A stretch of 33,485 nt of DNA, taken from contig JAQIBE010000060.1 of the NCBI GenBank assembly GCA_027859235.1, forward strand, positions 1 to 33,485, read 5' to 3'. This document shows, one piece after another, positions 1 to 8,329 of the stretch. Below the pieces are notes generated by a model. The model worked only from the letters and a program-made list of their open reading frames with translations, did no database searches and was not told the origin of the DNA. This DNA is from Desulfobulbaceae bacterium. GTDB lineage: Bacteria > Desulfobacterota > Desulfobulbia > Desulfobulbales > SURF-16. Numbering within the stretch: the first letter of the stretch is position 1; the number at the start of each line of letters is the position of its first letter. The position numbers and the translations under genes were made by a program.

Positions 1-1164
<1,164 letters not shown>

Positions 1165-1660
1165 GGCAAACAGGTGGGATTGTTATTTTATAAGGATACC
1201 CATGTGTTTCAACACGATCCGGCAAATTTATTGTCCTCATTGATAGCTAACGAAGTGAGACTTCGCAATGGAGCGAGAACGACGACAGGCACTATCTAAG
1301 GAAGAACGGGAAAATGAAGAGCAAGAGTGCGGTCATGCCAACCCTGGACGGCGTCGTCTGCGCCTTATGGCCGAGTGGTACGAAGGGTTTGCTCCGCATG
1401 GCCAGTTTTACAACAATAAGGTTCAGTATTATGGCCTGGGGGTGTTCCTGGGTTTTTGATAGAATTGTGTGAGGCAGGGCAACGACATAAACACCGACGA
1501 GCTGCCGGCAACGGATTAATGGGTGGTTTTTGGCTATATCCCTTAGGTGGGCAGATATTCTTAAAATGAATTTATGCCTCGGCTGAAATCAGACAGTCCC
1601 GCCTCCTCGTATGACCCCATCTTCATCTCTACTTCGCAAGGCAGCATAGGCCCCCACAGC
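1165..1660. other. Gene-poor gap, no supported gene
   Basis: About 500 bp between the activator and the convergent permease gene. The only structure seen is a small perfect hairpin, CGAAGT-GAG-ACTTCG, at 1251-1265. A 63-codon plus-strand frame (1268-1459) has no ribosome-binding site and no recognisable motif, and is not called. Confidence 0.4.
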
Positions 1661-2938
1661 TCAACGATGACGGCTTTCCGTTCTTACGTGGCGGAGTAAT
1701 ATCGGCCGCCCAAACATGGCAATGAGTACCAGCAGGCAGAGAAAAACAAGCGCCAGAGGATCGGTTTTGAGCATACGCCCAACGAGGGCAACGGAAGCGG
1801 CGGCCGCGGCCAAGGCCCCAAAGCCGGTGATGAGCCGCAGGCCCACCCGTTCCCGAAAAGCGAGGCCGCCCACGACGGCAAAGGTGAACAGAAAAGAGAG
1901 GCTGGCGGCCTCAACGAGTATGGTGAGCCCGCCCAGCACGGCGAGGATCGCCGCCAGCACGCCTAAGATGATCACCGCCCGGTTCGGGATTCCCGCCTTA
2001 TTTTTGTGATCGAGTACGGCCGGTAATTCGCCATCCTCTGCCACCTCGTAAACGAGCCGGGCGGTTGCAAAGAGCGTGGAATTAATGGCCGAGCCGGTGG
2101 AGAACGCCGCGGCAATCGTGACGATGACGACACCGAAGGTGCCGAGGGCCTGCCGCCCGGCGATGGCCAGCGCCACTTCCTGGTTTTGGATGATCTGGTC
2201 CGCCCCGATCAGCATCGCTGTACCCAGGGCGACGACGACGTAGATGATGATTACCACGACGATGGCCGACAGTACTGCGAGCGGCAGGGTCTTCTGCGGA
2301 TTATCGATGTCGTCGTAGTCGTAGGTCAGCAACTGAAAACCCTCATAGGCCATAAACACGGACGCCGCCCCGAACAGTGCCGCGCTGATTCCGGTGACCG
2401 GCACCCCCTGCGAGAGCATCGGCGGATCCCATTGCGCCAACCCCCAGCTCGCCAACCCCACCAGCACTGCGATCTTAAACCAGACGAGAACTATCTCCAC
2501 GCCGCCCGCTTCTCCGACTCCCCGCAGGTTCAAGCCGATAAACAAAGCTAAAATAGCCACAGCCGCCGCCCGCGGGAACCACGGCCCCAGACCCACGACA
2601 TGACCGAGGTACTGCCCGAAGGTGTAGGCATAGACCGAATTTGTCAACACGTAGCCGACAATGAGCACCCACGAAAGGCTGCCGGCGAAGCTATTGGCGT
2701 TGATCTCGCGGAGAAAAGTGAAGGCGCCGCCACCTTCCCCGTAATGGGCGGCCAGTTTCACGTAGCTGTACCCTGCGGCCAGAGCGATAAGCCCGGCGAC
2801 CACAAAGCTGAGCCAGGTCCAGACTCCGGCGATTCCGACAACCACCCCGAGGGTCGAAAAAATGCCGCCGCCCACCATCCCCCCCACGGCCATCGACCAT
2901 GTCGCGTTGAAACCGAGCTTCGTTTGAGTTTGTTTCAC
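1661..2938 (-). CDS. APC-superfamily amino acid/polyamine permease
   Basis: A 425-residue integral membrane protein with about 12 hydrophobic segments, the usual length for the amino acid-polyamine-organocation superfamily. The first transmembrane segment carries the glycine-rich signature WSMAVGGMVGGGIFSTLG, matching the family's unwound substrate-binding helix (GxGIF). A middle segment, YEGFQLLTYDYDDIDNP followed by QKTLPLAV, is the conserved stretch after TM6 in many APC members (F-Y-G-F...E-x-x-NP-x-x-x-P). It probably imports or exchanges an amino acid or related amine across the inner membrane; the substrate cannot be read from sequence. It stands alone, convergent with the upstream activator gene, and its coding DNA is GC-richer than the genes to its right. 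The start is the only good Met before TM1. Confidence 0.88.
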   Translation of the reverse strand: MKQTQTKLGFNATWSMAVGGMVGGGIFSTLGVVVGIAGVWTWLSFVVAGLIALAAGYSYVKLAAHYGEGGGAFTFLREINANSFAGSLSWVLIVGYVLTNSVYAYTFGQYLGHVVGLGPWFPRAAAVAILALFIGLNLRGVGEAGGVEIVLVWFKIAVLVGLASWGLAQWDPPMLSQGVPVTGISAALFGAASVFMAYEGFQLLTYDYDDIDNPQKTLPLAVLSAIVVVIIIYVVVALGTAMLIGADQIIQNQEVALAIAGRQALGTFGVVIVTIAAAFSTGSAINSTLFATARLVYEVAEDGELPAVLDHKNKAGIPNRAVIILGVLAAILAVLGGLTILVEAASLSFLFTFAVVGGLAFRERVGLRLITGFGALAAAAASVALVGRMLKTDPLALVFLCLLVLIAMFGRPILLRHVRTESRHR

Positions 2939-3060
2939 TTTATAACATCCAATCGTTTACACTTCTGGTTACGGGAGCGGGATAACGGAATAATCACCGG
3001 GCAAAAAAGAGATCCCAGGTGCCAGGTGATTGGTTGGTGCAGGGATCAGCACCTGATTTT

Positions 3061-3366
3061 TTATCTCATGTGTGTTTTAGCCGTCTTCAGCGCAACATCT
3101 TTATCCTTTGTAAACAGCCGCCACTTCATTTCTGCTGAATGAATTCCGGCCTTCTTGTCTTGACCTCTACTGTAATACCAGTGGCCAAAGAGTTCTACCG
3201 TAGAAAATGGATGATTTTCGGTGCAGAAAAGACCGCAAGGATTAACCTCTTTGAAAAAAATAGTTTCATCCGGGATTTCATCATAAGACATATTGGTCGG
3301 CAAGGTGATTTGGGATACATCCACTTTCGCTGCCTCCTGTTCATCCAGCCAGTCTGAAATTTTCAT
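3061..3366 (-). CDS. Small hypothetical protein, 101 aa
   Basis: A soluble, charged 101-residue protein beginning MKISDWLDEQEAAKVD. It has an internal NPCGLFCTENHPF stretch (Cys-x3-Cys, His) and a tryptophan/tyrosine-rich FGHWYYSRGQDKKAGIH segment. A plausible Shine-Dalgarno (AGGAAA) lies about 10 nt before the ATG. No signal peptide or membrane segment is evident and no domain family is recognised. The Cys and His residues could bind metal, but that is a guess. It lies on the same strand as the permease, about 120 bp upstream of it, and could be co-transcribed. Confidence 0.6.
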   Translation of the reverse strand: MKISDWLDEQEAAKVDVSQITLPTNMSYDEIPDETIFFKEVNPCGLFCTENHPFSTVELFGHWYYSRGQDKKAGIHSAEMKWRLFTKDKDVALKTAKTHMR

Positions 3367-3540
3367 TTGGTTTGGTTTCCTGTGGAAATTGGTGATAAGA
3401 ATTTTCTTTTACGCTTCTGCCCTTTTTGGGGCGAACCGATAAGCCCACCCCAGAATCTTCCTAAATCATGACTAATAATCTTCACGGATTCAAGTTCCAA
3501 ATGCAACAGCAGGGTTAAGGCCGAAGAAGTGGTTCGTCGT

Positions 3541-3600
3541 TTCTCTCGTTTATTCCACTCTCAGAATATTCTGAGTGTCCGGCCGAACTTCCGGCCGGTC
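3541..3600. repeat. Two adjacent palindromic hairpins
   Basis: The perfect 16-nt palindrome CTCAGAATATTCTGAG lies next to a GC-rich inverted pair, CCGGCC...GGCCGG. Both are just downstream of the minus-strand DUF3096-like gene. There is no T-tract, so a Rho-independent terminator is only one possibility; a binding site or an RNA-stabilising hairpin is equally possible. Confidence 0.4.
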
Positions 3601-3629
3601 CCTAATCCATCAGAGCGAGTGCTAAGATC

Positions 3630-3758
3630 TCACTGAAGCAAGCCGGAGATTCCAAACAGAATAAGGTAGCCGGCGACGATATAATTCAGCGCCTTGGGGA
3701 TCGCCAGGATCAAGATTCCGGCCGCAATTGACAAGATAGGTTGCAATTGTACATACAT
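3630..3758 (-). CDS. DUF3096-like 42-residue membrane peptide
   Basis: Reading the minus strand from ATG 3758 gives a 42-residue peptide beginning MYVQLQPILSIAAGILILAI and continuing through PKALNYIVAGYLI to LLQ. A strong AGGAG sits about 8 nt before the start. The pattern is a hydrophobic helix, a proline-lysine turn, an N-Y-I-V motif and a second hydrophobic helix. It matches the very short DUF3096 family as I know it (x-LQPLLALIAGILIL-P-LLNYIVAIYLI-type). The role of that family is not established. It sits upstream of nothing obvious and follows the two small lipoprotein genes on the same strand (gap 45 bp), so all three may share a transcript. Family assignment is by motif memory only. 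Confidence 0.7.
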   Translation of the reverse strand: MYVQLQPILSIAAGILILAIPKALNYIVAGYLILFGISGLLQ

Positions 3759-3803
3759 GATGAGGACTCCTGTTGAAGGTTGCTGTTGCAGGCCTTCTAC
3801 GAC

Positions 3804-3962
3804 TTAGTTCGTGGCGTCTTTGACCGTATCCGTTGTTTTCTCCACGGCATGATCGATCTTTTCCCCGGTCTTTTCAGCGGGCCCGTTGTTATCGCAAGCG
3901 GCGAACATCATGGTAAAACTGAGAGCAAGGACAACGGTGAGTAGCGCAATGAATGATTTCAT
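3804..3962 (-). CDS. Entericidin-like small lipoprotein, copy 1
   Basis: A 52-residue lipoprotein: signal peptide MKSFIALLTVVLALSFTMMF, lipobox FAAC, then a short charged tail (KTGEKIDHAVEKTTDTVKDATN) predicted to be a single amphipathic helix. The start was chosen at 3962, not at the upstream in-frame ATG, because AAGGA lies about 7 nt before it and the signal peptide then begins correctly. The residue after the lipid-bearing Cys is Asp, which in Enterobacteria favours inner-membrane retention; whether the rule holds here is unknown. The tail resembles entericidin and other stress-induced envelope peptides. It is nearly identical to the gene at 4144-4302 and lies on the same 340-bp duplicated unit. 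Confidence 0.75.
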   Translation of the reverse strand: MKSFIALLTVVLALSFTMMFAACDNNGPAEKTGEKIDHAVEKTTDTVKDATN

Positions 3963-3996
3963 AATTTTTCCTTTATTTTCTGAAGTTGATTTATCT

Positions 3997-4039
3997 GTAC
4001 AAAACTGTACCGATCTTATTTCAGGTCTGCAAGACCTGG
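3997..4039 (-). promoter_or_regulatory. Palindromes upstream of lipoprotein copy 1
   Basis: Two inverted repeats lie 35-77 bp before the start: GTACA-N4-TGTAC (3997-4010) and CAGGTCT-GCA-AGACCTG (4022-4038). Both recur at the same place in copy 2. They could be operators or leader-RNA hairpins. Confidence 0.4.
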
Positions 4040-4143
4040 TTGCCCTCGCCTGTCCCAACATCAGGATGTTCCGATTTGTTTGACTAACGCGGGCTTTTCT
4101 CTTTCAAGGGAACTCGAGGAAACGGGTACTGAGTTTCTACGAC

Positions 4144-4302
4144 TTAGTTCGTGGCGTCTTTGACCGTATCCGTTGTTTTCTCCACGGCATGATCGATATT
4201 TTCCCCGGTCTTTTCAGCCGGCCCTTTGTTATCGCAAGCGGCGAACATCATGGTAAAACTGAGAGCAAGGACAACGGTGAGCAGCGCAATGAATGATTTC
4301 AT
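4144..4302 (-). CDS. Entericidin-like small lipoprotein, copy 2
   Basis: The second copy of the 52-residue lipoprotein. It differs from copy 1 by only two residues (CDNK for CDNN, GEN for GEK), while the surrounding DNA carries about a dozen substitutions over 340 bp. Signal peptide, FAAC lipobox and AAGGA ribosome site are all intact, so both copies look functional. Gene dosage or slightly different regulation are the simplest reasons to keep two copies. The upstream palindromes are more perfect in this copy than in copy 1. Confidence 0.75.
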   Translation of the reverse strand: MKSFIALLTVVLALSFTMMFAACDNKGPAEKTGENIDHAVEKTTDTVKDATN

Positions 4303-4336
4303 AATTTTTCCTTTATTTTCTGAAGTTGATTTATTT

Positions 4337-4379
4337 GTACAAAATTGTACCGATATTACTCCAGGTCTGCAAGACCTGG
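4337..4379 (-). promoter_or_regulatory. Palindromes upstream of lipoprotein copy 2
   Basis: The perfect palindrome GTACAAAATTGTAC (4337-4350) is followed by CCAGGTCT-GCA-AGACCTGG (4361-4379). Each is longer than its counterpart in copy 1 because of single-base differences between the copies. Confidence 0.4.
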
Positions 4380-4450
4380 TTGCCCTCGTCTGTCCCAACA
4401 TCAGGATGTTCCGATTTGTTTGACTAACGCGGGCTTTTCTTTTTCAAGGG

Positions 4451-4485
4451 AACTCGAGGAAACGGGTACTGAGTTTCCTCGAGTT
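4451..4485. repeat. 13-bp perfect inverted repeat at duplication end
   Basis: AACTCGAGGAAAC (4451-4463) pairs perfectly with GTTTCCTCGAGTT (4473-4485) across a 9-nt loop. No T-tract follows on either strand. The right arm is absent at the internal duplication joint near 4134. Confidence 0.8.
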
Positions 4486-4579
4486 GGATGGCAGCAAATT
4501 GCACTTCCATCTAATTTTTCACGATATTCTTCGCGAAAACGTTATGACCTTATTAATCACGATCATGATCGCCATGGCC

Positions 4580-4729
4580 CTAATGACCTTTATGATGACC
4601 ACTATGACGACCTCTGTCATGCCCGCCACCCCCTGTCGGTGGCAGCGGTGGCGGCCTCAAGATACAACCTGACAGCATCGCTATTGTCAGGAGCAAAACG
4701 CCAAACTTAAGCAAATGTAATTTCTGCAT
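4580..4729 (-). CDS. Small His/Gly-rich lipoprotein, 49 aa
   Basis: Starting at ATG 4729 the product is MQKLHLLKFGVLLLTIAMLSGC, a clean lipoprotein signal with an LSGC lipobox. A proline stretch (ILRPPPLPP), a TGGGG hinge and a basic His-rich tail (HDRGRHSGHHKGH) follow. An upstream in-frame ATG at 4765 would put 12 polar residues before the signal and is less likely. The His-rich tail could bind Ni, Zn or Cu ions, but there is no metal-transport gene beside it. It is divergent from nothing and may form a small lipoprotein cluster with the duplicated genes. Confidence 0.5.
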   Translation of the reverse strand: MQKLHLLKFGVLLLTIAMLSGCILRPPPLPPTGGGGHDRGRHSGHHKGH

Positions 4730-4765
4730 CTGTATACCTCGCTGATTGTTGCAGGACAGTTGCAA

Positions 4766-5444
4766 CTTGTTATTGTAATCCCGAAAATTGTCTTTGCTGT
4801 CTTATGGCCCTAGGGTAATGGCCACTTATAAGCAGAACATGACAACGCTGTCCTTCAACCGGGATAATTGCAAATAGCATGCCGGGGAGGTGCAGAGGCT
4901 ATAACATCTTGATAACACAGCATAAAAAATAAAGATGGCCGATGGGGAAAGACAGAACCGTCACTCTGCCCGTCATATTTGCAAGTTATGTCGCCCATGG
5001 CTGCACCTTTTGGTGGCCATCGTCGTCTCCCCTCACGACCACTCCCCGATTTTCTCTGTATAATTATATCCATCCAGTGTAACCAGTCTCCTGTTACCAT
5101 CTGCCCGCAAGCCTAATTTTACTTTTCCCAAAGAGAACGCCTTCAGGCGGGATAATCAGAATCTTGTTCACTCATTATTGCACACAGCATTCCAAACTTA
5201 ACAGCGGAAAAATATATATTTTAAAATCGTTGCAATATCAGCAGGTTAGGGGGGGGCAAGTCTTTTCTTGGCTCATCTCCTGCGTTTTCGTAACCTGTTC
5301 CCATGTCAAGATCATTGCGAATAGATTACCCAGAGGCCTGCTGAATCAGTGGTCTACTCTACCTGGATATTCTCCTGGAAAACAGTAGGTGAGCCCGCAT
5401 CCGGCGAGGAAGACAAGGAGCAAATGGCCAGTATGGATTTCAGC
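4766..5444. other. 680-bp gap, no supported gene
   Basis: Several frames of 60-80 codons exist, but none has a credible ribosome-binding site, signal peptide or motif. No tRNA or recognisable structured RNA was seen. A small CGCC-TTCA-GGCG hairpin occurs near 5140. The function of the stretch is unknown. Confidence 0.4.
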
Positions 5445-6140
5445 TTATTTATCCCCGGGGAGTTTATCCTGGAACGATAACGACTTCTTAGGGCAATTTA
5501 CCACACAGTTTGAACAACGCAAGCATTCAACGGAAGGGACTTGGCCAATGCCGTTTTCTTCACGAAAAGCTCCGGGGTAAGTGGATATGGGGCATACCTT
5601 GAAACATTTTTTGCAGCCGACACAGCTGTCTTCCACGGTGAGTAAATAGGTATTGGTTGAACTGATTCCCTGCAGGGATCCCATGGGGCAGATAGTACAC
5701 CATACCCGTGGCTTGAAATAGAGGCCGAGGCTGATGGCAAAGGTCATGGATACGATCCACATGAGCCGAAAGACACCGCCAATGGCCGGGGCATCACCCC
5801 AGTGGCCAATGAGGCGAAAGGTCATGAAGCCCATCATGAGGCTGAAAAGAGCCCAGCGAAACCAGCGTGTTTTGAAGAGGGAGGGGATAGGCTTCTTGAG
5901 GCTCAATCGGGATAGAATACGTTCGTGGAAGGCCCCCATAGGGCAGAGCCAGCCGCAGTAAAAACGTCCACGTTTACTGGCAATGATCATGAAGAGGGTG
6001 ATGAGGCCCAACACCGTAAAACCGATTTTTGGGCAATAATACCCCCCGATGATGATCAGGGGCAGAAGTGTGATCATCAGATACTGACTGATGTTCCGAC
6101 AACAGGTCTCTTCAGTTTTCGATACGGTTTTCTTTTTCAT
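5445..6140 (-). CDS. NapH-like membrane polyferredoxin (4Fe-4S)
   Basis: A 231-residue protein with about five membrane segments. It has the family's two CxxxCP motifs, C62-GWL-C66-P and C148-TI-C151-P, facing the membrane. At the C-terminus are two classical 4Fe-4S motifs, C173-VG-C176-KK-C179-FKV-C183-P and C206-LR-C209-SN-C212-VVN-C216-P. This is the NapH/NosR/RdxA-type architecture, which passes electrons between the quinone pool and a periplasmic or cytoplasmic partner. There is no nap, nos or cco gene nearby, so its partner is not known. A GGA about 9 nt before the ATG supports the start. The architecture call is firm; the pathway is open. Confidence 0.85.
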   Translation of the reverse strand: MKKKTVSKTEETCCRNISQYLMITLLPLIIIGGYYCPKIGFTVLGLITLFMIIASKRGRFYCGWLCPMGAFHERILSRLSLKKPIPSLFKTRWFRWALFSLMMGFMTFRLIGHWGDAPAIGGVFRLMWIVSMTFAISLGLYFKPRVWCTICPMGSLQGISSTNTYLLTVEDSCVGCKKCFKVCPISTYPGAFREENGIGQVPSVECLRCSNCVVNCPKKSLSFQDKLPGDK

Positions 6141-6350
6141 TATTATCTGTCCAAATTAGCTGAGGCGTTGTTTACTTAAAGGAGATCTTCTGTGCATCTT
6201 GTTTAAATCGCGTGATTTGCGATAATGGGATGACGTTGCAGGGTGAATCCCTTGCTGAAACAGACGGTTATGGGTTGGTCGTGTTTTTTTATGTTTTGCA
6301 CAAGGCGGAGATTCAGAACTCCAACCATACTATTTATGGTAATATACTTA

Positions 6351-6785
6351 ATGAAAAACAATATGGATCAAAAAATCTTCAATGCCTTTAATAAACACGG
6401 CCACACGGTGCATCGCCTTTCCCTGGGGTTTATTTTTATTTGGTATGGCCTGCTTAAGCCTTTTGGTGCCAAGACAACAACCTCTCTCCTGGCCCATACA
6501 ATATATCTAGTCCCTCCGGAAGTCCTCCTGCCTCTGCTTGGGTGGTGGGAGGTCGCAATCGGCATCTGCCTCATCTATAAACCTTTAGTCAAGTTCTCAA
6601 TAATACTACAGTTTATTCGAATTCCAGGCACTATACTGGCTTTTTTCATGCATCCGGAAGTATGTTTTGTGCAGATACCTTTTGTGCCAAGCCCAGAAGG
6701 TCAATACTTGATAAAAGACATCGCCATCCTCTTTGCCGGCATTGCCATTGCGGGAACAGTGCATAGTGAAAAAGATTTAAAGTAG
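6351..6785 (+). CDS. DoxX-like small membrane protein
   Basis: About 144 residues with four hydrophobic segments. The opening motif, HRLSLGFIFIWYGLLKPFG, and the later PLLGWWEVAIGICLIY are typical of DoxX/YkgB-type membrane proteins (LGxxFxWxGxxKF...LGxxEVxxG). The start at 6351 gives MKNNMDQKIFNAFNK before the first segment. The upstream frame to 6243 adds hydrophobic but unlikely residues, and an ATG at 6363 is an alternative. No strong Shine-Dalgarno decides between them. Members are often tied to redox or thiosulfate metabolism, but the biochemical role is rarely known. It diverges from the NapH-like gene, sharing an intergenic space of about 210 bp. Confidence 0.65.
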   Translation: MKNNMDQKIFNAFNKHGHTVHRLSLGFIFIWYGLLKPFGAKTTTSLLAHTIYLVPPEVLLPLLGWWEVAIGICLIYKPLVKFSIILQFIRIPGTILAFFMHPEVCFVQIPFVPSPEGQYLIKDIAILFAGIAIAGTVHSEKDLK

Positions 6786-7189
6786 TATTTGGGTAAATTA
6801 AAGACATTGATCAATATCAGACTGGGAAAAATGCGGCACCGCAGATGCGGTAAGCTTGGGAGACCGGCTGTTTCCTCCCAACCTTTGTTTGCCTCAACAC
6901 GGGTGTGCAACCATGGGTGACCAGTTATCTCTCTGAAATTCCATGCGACTTTAAAGTGAGCACAGTCAATGCTGCCAATCTGCAGCAATATTAAGTTAGA
7001 TTTATATATTTAATCTTTAGTTTTCCTAACAGACACGATAACATTATTTTAATGGCCTGTTGTTTCTACTTAATTTCTGAAATCTTGCATTTAGATTTTG
7101 GGTAAATTGACCGGCAACAGGCTCAATAATGGTCAATAGGTAGTGTCTTCACTGAAAATGACCAACAACCTTAACCACGGAGAATAGTC
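6786..7189. other. 400-bp gap with one hairpin
   Basis: No gene is seen. An inverted repeat, TTGGGAG (6856-6862) with CTCCCAA (6875-6881), is followed by a T-rich stretch and may terminate the DoxX-like transcript. The rest is AT-rich and likely holds the dodecin promoter, which I could not place. Confidence 0.4.
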
Positions 7190-7405
7190 ATGGAGAAGAG
7201 TGTTTACAAAATCATCGAAATGGTCGGATCAAGCGCAGTTTCATGGGAAGACGCTGCCCAGAATGCCATCAAGGCCGCCGAACTTAGCCTGCGTGACCTG
7301 CGCGTTGCAGAAGTTGTTACCCTGGATATGAAAATTGATGAGAATGGCAAAGGAACTATCTTTCGGGCACGGGTGAAACTTTCTTTCAAGATCGTTTCCG
7401 ACTAA
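7190..7405 (+). CDS. Dodecin, flavin-storage protein
   Basis: A 71-residue protein matching dodecin in length and sequence: VYKIIEMVGSS, then SWEDAAQNAI, then LRDLRVAEVVTLDMKID, then FRARVKLSFKI. Dodecins form hollow twelve-subunit spheres that bind pairs of riboflavin, FMN or FAD. The conserved tryptophan that stacks on the flavin is present (Trp 19). GGAG lies 8 nt before the ATG. It is monocistronic, and the hairpin of a dispersed repeat begins right after the stop codon. Confidence 0.92.
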   Translation: MEKSVYKIIEMVGSSAVSWEDAAQNAIKAAELSLRDLRVAEVVTLDMKIDENGKGTIFRARVKLSFKIVSD

Positions 7406-7520
7406 GCAGTTGTAAAAAAATAATATGGGCAACTCGATGTCCATAGCTGCATAAGGGGCCGTAAAGAATGGCGACAACGGAGCCTGCGCTTACCGGGTCA
7501 ACATTCTTTACGGCCCCTTG
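7406..7520. repeat. Dispersed hairpin repeat, copy 1
   Basis: It begins GCAGTTGTAAAAAAA directly after the dodecin stop and ends with a perfect 18-bp inverted repeat, 7453-7470 with 7502-7519, closing on a 31-nt loop. A diverged copy lies at 22412-22540 after the NifA-like gene. Shared blocks are GCAGTTGTAAAAAAA, AGCTGCATAAGGG, CTGCGCTTACC and ACGGCCCCT. Confidence 0.8.
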
Positions 7521-7573
7521 TGTTCATAGCTGGATCGAGTAGAGAATGGGGCTTTGCTAAGCTATTCTGCTGA

Positions 7574-8329
7574 TCAGACAAGCTCACCACTCCGCGTGGG
7601 AATCCAGCATTCTTCCCATTGATTGAGCTGGATTCGTAACCAGTAACCGCGTTTTTCCCTAACCTGAAATTCTGTCCCCACAGCAAGAGGCTCCTGAAAG
7701 CTTGGTGCAAAGCTCCGCCCGTTGCCCTGGCGTCCCATGGTGTCGCTCAGGGTAATAACGCCTTCCTTGGCTGTCGGCTGGAGAAATTCCAGACCAATGG
7801 GGGTTGAGCTGGCCAGGGTGAGGCAGAGGAAACAGAGGGGGATGCCAAGGGGCATGATCTCTTTCTTTGCATAGCGCATGGCTGCTGTTATCCAGAAAAA
7901 CCCATAACAGGCGAGAAAGATGTATTGAATGTTGGCGGTGAAAGACACGGGGAGCCACAGAACCCCTTCCGGGTCAGGAAGACTGCTGAGGTGTAATTCT
8001 TCCCGAACCAGTTCCAGGTTATGCTTGAGGTTCTGGTCGGTGGGGATGCTCTTGAGGGCGCGTTTATAATAGACCAGGGCCATGGGTTTATTATTCATCT
8101 GGTAATAGGTGTTGCCGATATTATAGGCCAGCCGTCCTGCAGGTTGATCCCTGTATAACTGCTCATAGCGCAGCAGGGCCTTGTCTAAAAGGACAAGGGC
8201 TTCATCCTGGTTGTCGGTGTCCACACCCTGGCTGAACAACTTGTTGGCTTCATCCAGGATCGGCTCCTGGCAGAATCCTGCAGTGGGGAGAAAGAGGAGG
8301 AAGAGGGTGATGATGATGGTTATTTTCAT
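7574..8329 (-). CDS. batE: BatE-like TPR and SH3 protein
   Basis: A 251-residue protein with a signal peptide (MKITIIITLFLLFLPTAGFC). A TPR-like region near residues 40-115 contains the canonical AYNIGNTYYQMNNKPMALVY repeat, then come two membrane segments near 130-180. A C-terminal SH3-like domain (TLSDTMGRQGNGRSFAP and onwards) resembles bacterial SH3 modules. This is the build of BatE, the last protein of the Bacteroides aerotolerance operon. Its start codon overlaps the batD stop by one base (TAATG), implying translational coupling. The exact biochemical role of Bat proteins is unsettled; they probably form an envelope complex. No partner genes follow it. Confidence 0.78.
   Translation of the reverse strand: MKITIIITLFLLFLPTAGFCQEPILDEANKLFSQGVDTDNQDEALVLLDKALLRYEQLYRDQPAGRLAYNIGNTYYQMNNKPMALVYYKRALKSIPTDQNLKHNLELVREELHLSSLPDPEGVLWLPVSFTANIQYIFLACYGFFWITAAMRYAKKEIMPLGIPLCFLCLTLASSTPIGLEFLQPTAKEGVITLSDTMGRQGNGRSFAPSFQEPLAVGTEFQVREKRGYWLRIQLNQWEECWIPTRSGELV

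Larger units (their letters stand above)
3795..4474. repeat. 340-bp tandem duplication (3795-4134 and 4135-4474)
   Basis: Every base of the first unit has its partner exactly 340 bp to the right, with roughly a dozen single-base differences and no indel seen (about 96-97% identical by eye). Each unit contains one lipoprotein gene plus its whole upstream region. The joint lies inside the sequence that, at the end of unit 2, forms a 13-bp inverted repeat (4451-4463 with 4473-4485); in unit 1 the right arm is lost. Confidence 0.9.

Noticed and set aside
1268-1459. 63-codon plus-strand frame after the first activator
   Set aside because: No ribosome-binding site, no motif, basic/acid-rich composition unlike its neighbours.
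4855-5388. Frames of 81 codons (minus) and 74 codons (plus) in the 680-bp gap
   Set aside because: No Shine-Dalgarno, no signal or family motif, and frame content resembles random translation.
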